Below, piece after piece: positions 55,564 to 64,000 of a stretch of DNA of 64,000 nt (positions are counted from its first letter, which is position 1; every line of letters begins with the position of its first letter). The stretch comes from Gaeumannomyces sp. JS-464 (lineage: Eukaryota > Ascomycota > Sordariomycetes > Magnaporthales > Magnaporthaceae), in contig NGZR01000003.1 of NCBI GenBank assembly GCA_002197995.1, forward strand, positions 1,550,001-1,614,000, given 5' to 3'. The notes under the pieces were generated by a model. That model was not told where the DNA came from. It did no database searches and saw nothing but the letters and a program-made list of their open reading frames with translations. Made by a program: the position numbers and the translations under genes.

Positions 55564-58500
55564 CTGCGCGTGCGAGGTGGGTGTGGGTGTGTGGGCCATA
55601 TGCTAAAGGCCCGGCCATGGTGGGCAAACGAGGTGCAAAGGGTCAGGCTGGGGACAAGGCCTGCCCGGACCGTCGACGGTCCCCCCATCCAGGATTGAGC
55701 GCGCTGGTTTCATGAGCACGGTCAAGGGTGTGCGAGGAGCGAGGAGCTAGGGAGCCCCGGCAGCCAATAGCAGCAAAGGGTGGGGAAGCTTGCAAAAGCG
55801 GGCAGCTTGTTTAGCTTGGATGACCTCCAACCTGCTCCAATCTCGTTGTGGCGCGCAGAAAGCTGCCCAAGAACAGAAAGGGAAAAAAAGAAGAAAAAAA
55901 GAAGAAGAAAAATAGGCTGAGTGTGTACAGGTGGGCTCCAGAATATTGAATGCACGGAGCTCTCTCCATGGAAACTGGCCCGCTGTGCCCTCCCCGCCTT
56001 GCGCCTCGCTCTTTTTCCTTTTCTTCGTCTCCTCCTCCTCCTGTCCTGCTCGCCCTTTTTCCTTGCTCTTCTTCTCGCGACCTCACAGCTTTTCGGCGCG
56101 ATGCAGTGCAGACCAGGAAAAAGGGCGGCTGCAGCACAAACGGCCGAGACTTGATTGATAAGGCAGAGAGCACCCAGCACTTGGCACATTGCAGGCGACC
56201 TGGAAGTCGGGGGGCTGTCTCAGCCTACCACGCGGTGCAAGAGCTTGATCCCGTGTGATTCGACACCTGTTTGGGTTTTTATCCCGACGTTACCTCTGCT
56301 GCCGCCCATGGGTGCCCGGGACGTTTGTTTAGACCGTTGAGGGCTGCGGCAAGGTGGATGGGCGGCCAGGTGGTGTTCCCCAACCTGGGCGAACCAACCA
56401 TCGGGCCTTGTGCTGCACCAGGGCGCCATGCAGAGTACAACCGACTCAGTCCTTGACACCTGGTGTGCTGTTTCTGCGTACCTGTACAGTCGCACCGAGG
56501 TACCTGCCACGTACGGCGGTCGGTACATCCGTAGTACGTTGACTGCGCCGCGCAGGCTGGGATGGCAGTTCCCATCCCTGCCCCAAGATCTCCAATCTCC
56601 TCCAACTCCCGCCCGTCCCATGCCGGTACACCCATGCGAAGACAAACGAGGCCCAATGTGCGCGGGTTAGGCCGGATCCAGACACGCATCGCAGTCACAA
56701 ACCTTACGAGTTGCCCAATAGGTTCGCCATGCGCAGGCAATGTAGGTTTGGCACCTTGTGCACATGATCTCTGCCGAGTGATCCCCGCAGTCACAGCGTT
56801 TCCCCGGGGTACGCAATGTGTACCTACCTCATGCTATGTATGCGCCAGCACGGGCGGGAGCTGTGAGCACTTATCTCTTGGTCCCTTTGTCCCGATCCAA
56901 CAGCCCGCATATTCGCTGCTCAATTAGCGGATCTGCGCGTTGACTTCCGCTTAGTAGCACAAAAAGCATAGAGCCCAGCCCCTTCCGGAAGCGAAAAAAA
57001 AGCAGAAGAGGAAAAGGAGCCCGGTGAGGAGCCAAACGTTGCGCCGTAGCCTCCCACGGCGGCTTCGTTCACCAGCGGTGGACAGCATGGACGGCAGCCT
57101 CAACTGCCACCCCTAATCAATCGCCCCACATGGAAATCAAGGCAAGTCGGCGGCCCCGACACGCAGGAGGCTGATCCCTTGCCCAAACGAGAATGACAGC
57201 CTCACTGCCGACTTTTCCATTCGGCCCCTTCCTTTCAAGTGTCGCGTACATCAAGTTGCGGGCTTGCTTGTTCCTGGATCTCATGGCTTAAGCCCCCCAT
57301 GCCACCACACTCCGAAACAGCCGGCGGCGGAGATCACCCCGTCAACCTGAGTGGCCAACCAGAGGCGTGCCCACCGCAGCTGGCCGAGGTTGGACCCTGG
57401 GCTTCTCCACCAAAACAACCCCTCTCTGGAGCAGCAAAGGAAAAAAAAATCCGTGCATAGGCGCGCCGGCGCAAAATTTTGTCGCGATCGCCAGGTAACC
57501 ACAGACATTGTTAGCCCAGACGCCTCACCAGTGCGTCGACGACGGACTGGAAAGGGAAACCAGCCCGCCGTCCAGTTGATTCGGGTGGGCAAGCATCCCC
57601 CCTCGTGGTAGCCTAACACATTGCTGGTGCCACCATTACTACTGTGATCTCTCGCCTTCTGGTGTGTCTCGTGTTGGGCAATTTGGCTCCTTGCTGGGTT
57701 CCCTGCTGGGCTTGCTGCAGACTCGCCTTTTTCCGGGCTAGACGAGACGGCGCTTCAGACGAACGCGCTAGCGCGACAGCCCAGGGCCCGAAAAGCTGCC
57801 CGGCCCTCTCGATATGGACTGGCGCCAGCGCCCGCCGCCGGGTCTCCCCCTCCCTTCCCAGCATCATACCTCATCTAACCGCCTGCGTCCTTTTGTCGCC
57901 GGCAGGATGTGAAATTGGCTGCTACGTTGCTTACATGACGGCTCGACAATGGCGGGGTATTTCGTCCCCCCAAAGGGTCGAGAGCAAGGGTCGCGCGGGC
58001 GGCAAAGGGAAGCAAATTTACGGCCCAGCTAGAAGAGTGCGGAAATGGGGAACCAGGAAAGATGGTTGGGCGGGAAGCCAAAAATGGTCATCCGACACCC
58101 TCACCCCTCTGGACGTTTGATGCCTGATCACCAGCGCTGGACATTACCGACTGGGCTGCATCTATCTGGGGGACGATGATCCCACGACCCAGGTGCCAGT
58201 CCCGAAAGCCAGGTGGGCTGCTGCGCCGATTTCTCCGTGCTGATGATGTTGCTTGTTCACTGCATAGACGTATCTGGCGTGTACTTGGTACCGCAGGCTA
58301 GCTCCCTGCTGCCTTTTGCAGATAGCCCGCCGCCCATAGGTTTTGCAAGCCTGGTACAGCTGCGCTTCAGCTGCAGGCCAGGCGCCCTGAATTGAACGCG
58401 CGCTGTGGGTCTGACTGATTTTAACCGACCCAGATATGCGGACCACGGAGTGCCAGTCGTTCACCGACCTGAGCAGCTCCACACTTTTCCGTGCCCTTGA

Positions 58501-60416
58501 CCGACCCTCTCACAAGGGAAGATCACCTTACCAAGATTTTTTTTGTCTTGTGTTGTCGGAGGAGGGGGTGGAACTGGCATGAAAAAAGGCGGGCGAGGCC
58601 GGTGAGCAAAAACCAACCCTCCACGGGCCCCGGCGCGACCTTGCTGCTTTTCTTGGCGCACCTGCATCAGCGCTCCCCCTCCATCCCTTGCCACCGCCGC
58701 GGCCTCCGTGCCTTAGTGCATGGGGTTGGTTTCGTTGTCACCAGGCACTCAATCAAGGCCAGCAAGCGGCATGCGTCCTGATTCGACGCTCACCGAGGTG
58801 AGATTTCCCGCACGCGTTTTGTTCGCTCGTGTTCTCGGGCTGTACCTGCGCCTGCTATTACGCAGCTCCTCCCTACTAGCCCACCACTGGGAGATTGGTC
58901 GCACAAGCCAATGAAATGCACCATGATGCGTGCTTGGCATGGACCTGATACCAACTACCCCAGGTGCCTCCGATGCCACGCACCTGTGCTACCGCTCACT
59001 ATTCAGGCACATCCTGGACTACTGCTGGACGCTGGGAAGCGAGGTCGGGTCGATGATTGGCCGCTGCTGGGAAGGGAGGCTTTCGTGGAATTTCCATCGA
59101 CGCCGGGGGGGCTGCTTCTAGTGATCCAAATAGTCGGGACACTCTAGGCTCGAACCCCCAGGGGACCAAAATAGTCACTCGTACCAACTCCTTTGGGACG
59201 AACAGAGCGTTGCCAACACATCCGCAGAACGCCTGGGTTTGCCTGTTCCTTCCATTTCCTAGCGCGGATCTACCTGTTCTACGTCTGTCCGTTCGTGATG
59301 GTCTCCACACCGCCGGAAGGGTGAGGTGGAAAAAAAAACCACCGTGACTCGCAAATACGTGAAAAATAAATGATAAAATAAAGTAAAAATAAAAATAAAA
59401 AAGACCGCACGCGCCAAGGAATGTGGTCCGCGCGTGCAGCAAAACGCCACCATTCTTGCCACGAACCGGGCGCACGGTGAAGGGACCGACCACCCAGCCA
59501 GACTTCCAATTCGCAGAGCCGCCTCCAGAAGATTTTTTTTCCTTTCTCCCTGACTCTGGTACCATGGGCTTGTGCCGAGACGTTGACAGGCCCACGACGG
59601 GCGCGCGCCAAGCTGGGGTTTATTCGCCCCAGCAGGACACATACCCACACGTGACGAGCTTCCCCCTTCCCCTTCCTCGCACTGACTATGCGGGTCGCCG
59701 CCCACATCCACCCAAGCAGGAAATCGGCTCGCCCACGGCATGGACTCATGTGGTGCGGTTGAGCCTTTTTCCTCCTCTCACCCCCTTTGGTTTTTCTTCT
59801 CTTACACCGTCCGTATCCTCACCATCCCTTGAAAGAAGAAAATTTTTCCTGGAGGGTGTCACGAACATGGGCATGGGTCATCTTCTTTTTGGTGGCAAGG
59901 GCTTTTTTTTCCTCTCTGGTGTGGGTGTTGCCCAGCAGATCATGATGCCCCATCTCTTGGAACTTTGACCCCTCAAATTTGATCCGTAACATGAGCTTGT
60001 GGGACAGGTTCTGCCAGCCAAGTAGCGGAGAAGAAAAAAAAGAAGAAAAAAATCAGGTTAGAAAGTGGCCACGCGTTCCCGGGAGGGGCCACCAGCAAGC
60101 AGCGAGTAACCGCCGCCACTATCATCCATGAGCCATTTCACGATGCGCAAAGTCACGCCAGCGATGCTTTTTGGTCGCTGCAAGCTTTCTCGGCTGATGG
60201 AAAGCACGCCTTTCCTCGCTCGGTTCGAACAGCCGGGCGGGGACGGATGCATAGAAAGAAGGCTGCTGGGCACCTCGAGGGATTCACACACACCCCATCC
60301 TTTCAAACAGCAACGCGGCGTTTGACGGTGAAGACTCCTATTCGGGCAACTCCCCGAATGTGTGTTTGTGTTCCTGTGTACCTCTGTCAGGTCAAGGTAG
60401 GTTAGTCTCGTGTGAG

Positions 60417-60444
<28 letters not shown>
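60417..60444 (+). repeat. Poly-A tract, 28 nt
   Basis: Uninterrupted A28 in the gene-poor region. Confidence 0.85.
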
Positions 60445-60447
<3 letters not shown>

Positions 60448-61033
60448 TACCAACAACGTGTCACATATTACGCCAGCCCGCCTGTGGAGCAAACAACGCT
60501 CTCTCACTTCTCCTGCCCAGCCGTGATTTCAATGTCATACCACGCCCCTCCTCATGCTCCCTTCTTACGCAGGCCTTACAGTAGACACATCGGCAATTCC
60601 CTCCGCAAGCGCCTCGTGCCCCTCCCGTGCGACCGTGGCTTGAAAAGGCGAGGCGAAGGCGAGAGGGGAGGAGGGGAGGGGAACGGGGTGTTGTTTGAGT
60701 GAGTGTGTGCTCGGGGTTACTCAAAAAGGCAGAGATTACTCGAAAAGGGAGAGGGGAGGTGACCGAGGTAACCTTGGAACGATGGATGTTCTACGGTGTA
60801 TTTTTCTTTTATTTTTTCGGCTTCTTCTTCTTCCTTCTTGACCATTTCCGCGTGCTGTTTCTCCCGACGAGATTCGGGGCATGTCGTGCGCGCGCACCAT
60901 GAGCCTCGTGGACCCACGGACCAGCATACAACTTACCGAACCTAGGCGAGCGCATTTGGGAAGGGCTGGGCTGGAGGAAGGAAGGCTGCACGGCCCTCGC
61001 GACCAGGCAAACACAACCAACGAACCAACCACA

Positions 61034-61061
61034 CCCCCCCCCTCCCCCCCCCCCCCCCCCC
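61034..61061 (+). repeat. Poly-C tract C9-T-C18
   Basis: A 28-nt C-run with a single T. On the minus strand this is poly-G, a rare homopolymer type in fungal genomes. Confidence 0.85.
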
Positions 61062-61554
61062 AGAACCCCTACCGCATCATCGCCCTCTCATGATTCGGCT
61101 GCTCTGCTGCTGCTGCCGCTGCTGCTGCTGCTACTTTTGCGTATGTGCAGCGTCCGCCGCGTTAGCCTCGCGTGCGTGCGGGCGCTCGCGTGCCTTTTGC
61201 TGCGTTATCCCTTCGCGGTTTGCACTCGGGCTTTGCTGCACGGCTGCGCTGGGCCGCTTCATCTCATCTCGCGCACACGCTGGCATTGGCTGCTGTTTCC
61301 CCAGGTGCCCGTTTCATGGGGCCGCAAGCACAGCCTCTTGCAGTTGGTTCGTCTTCGTCGCCGTCAGAGCGGGCGTCCGCTCTCTCTCTCTCTCTCGTCT
61401 GCGTTCGCAAAGCAACAGCCCGCTCAACCCATCCTCTCGTGTCTGTCCCTCCCGATAGGCAAGCACATGCCCAGCCTACATGTGCATGCTGTACGTCGTC
61501 CGTTGTTCCGTCATGTAGACCCCCCCGGACACGCATGCCCCCCCTCCCTGGGCG

Positions 61555-61604
61555 CTGGCTGGCTGGCTGGCTGGCTGGCTGTGCTTTTTTTTTTTTTTTT
61601 TTTT
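61555..61604 (+). repeat. (GGCT)n microsatellite followed by T20
   Basis: About six GGCT units followed after GTGC by an uninterrupted T20 (61585-61604). Confidence 0.85.
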
Positions 61605-62635
61605 GAACTCCCGAACAGACTCGCAAACATGCCCGGGGGCTGGGTGTCGGCAACTGTAAGGCAACCAAGGTTGGGAGACAATCTGCACCCCGGTCCAAAG
61701 ATCCCTGGGGTTGAGGGAAATAAAAGAGAACCCTCTCGGTGTGCCGATGCAAACCGTTCACCTGCGGGGGATGCCAATAAATATCATCATGCCGTGCCAT
61801 CCATGGCCTGGTCCCCCTACATCATCGTACAGATTGATACAACGAAACCCGGCCTGGCACGGTGACAAGGGTACGAGGGTACGAACAACACTCGTGCGGC
61901 GAGCTCAAAGCACAGGGACAGAACAGCCATTGTGCAATGATACGTACTTGTTCATGTCTCTATCTTAACAGTGATTATGCCATCACCCTGGTGCACACCA
62001 CGCAGGTCGTTAGTTATGACGTGAGCAGCTCAAGGCGACCGCGGCTCTCTGTTTCAGCGCCGGGCTCACGGCCGAGGCGAGCCTCAACTCTGCCCGGCCC
62101 GGCTCGGCGTCGGCCATTCCGTTTCCTGTTCTGGTCGACTTCCACGGCTCGGGCCGGGGGCCGAATGTCGCGCGCTCAACAATGAAAGAAAACACAAACG
62201 GCTGCTGAAACAGGTTGATGCAGCCCTTGCCCATCCCGAGCACCTATGCGCATATGTACAATATGATATAATACTGAAAACAGATGCATGCGCCTGTGGC
62301 CGTGACAGTGACAAGCAGGAGGCTGACGACCGGCCGACCCCTCCACTTATCTCGCGTTTCGCATCCCTCCGTCGCAAATCGCATCTTTGCAAGCTCGAGG
62401 AGAGACGATGGTCTCGCAGTGGGGGGGATACCAAGAGGACAGTGCGGCCGCCCACGGGGTTCGCTTTGGTTTCACCGTGGCTGCAAGTCGTTCGACCGAG
62501 GGCTGTCACGCGCCGCTTTCTCGACGTGCGAACGCCTCTGCCCTCTCCAATTGGGCGAGGGACCGAGTATCCTGAACGCCTCCCCCACCCCCTTTTTTTT
62601 CTCTTCTCGTCTACGCGCGCGCACGTCATAGCACC

Positions 62636-63760
62636 CTAGCGGACGCACATCATCGAGTCCTTGCCAAAAGTGGCGCTCCACGCTCCCCTCGCGCGCGAGC
62701 ATGGCGCCGATCCAGAGCCGGCCGCCCTCGACCTCGGCCGCGCCGAACTTGACCACGACGCAGCCCCGCACGGCCGCCGCGGTCCAGAGGACCTTGTGCT
62801 GCTGCTCCAGGGCCAGCCTCTCGGCGCGCCAGGCGCCGAGCGGGTCGTCCTCGTCGACCTCGCCCGTCGTCGTCGTCGGCCCGGCACCGGCGGCGGCGCC
62901 GCGGAAGTCGCGCGCCCCGAGCCGCGGCAGCGCGGCGAACTCGGCCATGAAGAACTCGCCGAGCGACCGCGTCAGCGGGCCCCGGAGGACGAGCGAGCCG
63001 AAGACGCCGTGGCCGTGCATCGTGCCGCTCAGCGACCCCGCGTAGGCGCCGGCGCCCTGCCGGTCCAGGACGATCGCGTCCCTGACCAGCAGCCTCCTGC
63101 CCTCGCCGTCGCCACCGTTGTCGTAGCCGCCGCCGGGCGAGAACGGGGAAAAGGGCTTGGCGGCTTTCGGCCTCCGGCCTCGGCCTCGGGAACGGCCCAG
63201 ACCTCGTTCCGGCCGACCCAGCGCGCAAAGTCCCAGTCCTCGCCGCGCGCGGCGCGGCCCTGCGTGACCCAGTCCAGCAGGCACAGCGACGCGCCCGGCG
63301 CGAGGCAGAAGGCCTGCTCCTGCTCGTACACGCTGTCGGCGAACGGCTGCACGGGGTCCGGGAGCAGGCAGAGGCCGGCGCCGGCGCCGGCGACGCGGGC
63401 GCGCATGCGCTGGCGCGTCGTCTCCACGCCGGGGGCGGAGGGCAGGGGCGGGGCCTTGAAGACCTTTGTGTGGCCCTGCGTCACCAGGCTGAGGCGGGCG
63501 CCGGGCCCGACGTCGATGGCGAGGTTGACGCGGTCGCCCGCGACCAGGCCGCCGCCGTACGAGAGCAGGAAGACGAGGGCGCTGGGCCGCTCGGCGGGCC
63601 GCGGCGGCGAGATGAGCTTCAGCGGGTACTGGTACGTCATCTTCTCCAGGCCCGTCGCGCCGTTGGGCAGCGTCCTCGCCACGACGGCGCCCTCGCCGGG
63701 GGCCGAGGTGGAGGGCGGGAACGTCGGCGGCTGGGTCATGGCGGTGGCAGTGACATGCAT
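62636..63760 (-). CDS. ureD: Urease accessory protein UreD, two frame breaks
   Basis: The first in-frame ATG is at 63760 (MHVTATAMTQ); the ATG at 63739 is an alternative. The N-terminal part is unmistakably UreD: MTYQYPLKLISPPRP, LVFLLSYGGGLVAGDRVNLA, GARLSLVTQGHTKVFKA, LCLLPDPVQPFADSVYEQEQ, ASLCLLDWVTQGRAARGEDW and GRNEVW. After a break near 63178 (one base lost in a GGCCTCCGG-rich run), the frame resumes with RRLLVRDAIVLDRQG, GTMHGHGVFGSLVLRGPL and LWTAAAVRGCVVVKFGA. A second break at the T4/A4 run 62666-62669 restores the C-terminus VERHFGKDSMMCVR with a stop at 62636. UreD forms the UreD-UreF-UreG complex that delivers nickel to urease. The structural urease gene is not in this window. 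Codon use is extremely GC-rich, as in neighbouring genes. Confidence 0.93.
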
Positions 63761-64000
63761 TATCTGCGCAGGTGCGTGTGGGTGTGTTTGCTCGTAGGGT
63801 CTGCTGCTGCAAAACTTTGTGGAATTATGCTCGGCAAGTAGGTCGGCCTTGTTTACCTTTGCCAACTTGTCCTTTCGATGGAGGGAGCGGACAGGGGGAG
63901 GCCAGGCAGGGGCTCAAAACGTATGAGACGATAGACCAGACGCAGCGGTCCGCGGAGACCGGCATTATGTAGGAATATCCATGCATTTGGCCACGAGGGA

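Larger units (their letters stand above)
54041..62635. other. Gene-poor region of 8.6 kb between the regulator and ureD
   Basis: The first part (54041-55150) is the 5' region of the regulator, whose leader contains T14 at 54548 and A-tracts at 55116-55130. Beyond it no open frame shows a domain, start context or intron pattern on either strand. It contains many homopolymers and small tandem repeats. It may hold long 5' leaders or non-coding RNAs, but none can be supported from the sequence. Confidence 0.45.

Noticed and set aside
59423..59968. Plus-strand open frame of 181 codons
   Set aside because: No domain; F-rich runs come from T-tracts; no consistent start or intron signals.
62661..63797. 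Plus-strand open frame of 378 codons opposite ureD
   Set aside because: Antisense shadow of an extremely GC-rich gene; the minus strand encodes recognisable UreD.

Overview
The window is nuclear DNA from a filamentous ascomycete, most likely a Sordariomycete. The evidence is short introns (about 50-260 bp) with GTRNGT donors, CTRAY branch points and YAG acceptors, GC-rich codons, long intergenic spaces with homopolymer tracts, and clearly fungal protein families (ATG5, ORMDL, MARVEL, Zn2Cys6 regulator, CFEM-like and GPI-anchored wall proteins). I see no prokaryotic, viral, CRISPR, tRNA or rRNA feature.

Layout. 0-9 kb: a 3'-truncated unknown nuclear-type gene (-), a class II aldolase/adducin gene (+), a membrane acyltransferase-3 gene (+), and a large disordered protein (-). 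9-19 kb: a CFEM-like GPI protein (-), an F-box protein with an Arg/His/Asp-rich tail (-), a 3 kb gap, and a five-knuckle CCHC/RGG protein of AIR type (-). 20-27 kb: an ORMDL sphingolipid regulator (+), a Pro-rich GPI wall protein (+), a CCoAOMT-type O-methyltransferase (+), and a small Cys-rich ORF (+). 27-34.6 kb: gene-poor. 34.6-48 kb: a large disordered protein with a possible histone-fold-like N-terminus and four copies of a short DF(I/L) motif (+), a MARVEL protein (+), a hydrophilic stress-type protein with four DPRVDSD repeats (+), and ATG5 (+). 50-54 kb: a Zn2Cys6 transcription factor with a polyQ tail (-). 54-62.6 kb: gene-poor and rich in homopolymers. 62.6-63.8 kb: the urease accessory protein UreD (-). 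The genes are ordinary dispersed fungal genes. Nothing indicates a biosynthetic cluster or a joint pathway.

The most striking property is technical or evolutionary. At least twenty single-base frame breaks interrupt otherwise normal coding sequences (aldolase, AIR-like, Pro-rich GPI, the 34.6-39 kb gene, the repeat protein, the regulator and UreD). Most look like loss of one base in a short homopolymer or GC-rich run. Short genes (ORMDL, OMT, MARVEL, CFEM-like, ATG5) are intact. This fits uncorrected consensus indels better than true gene death, but the sequence alone cannot decide. Coordinates of broken genes span the whole coding region across the breaks.
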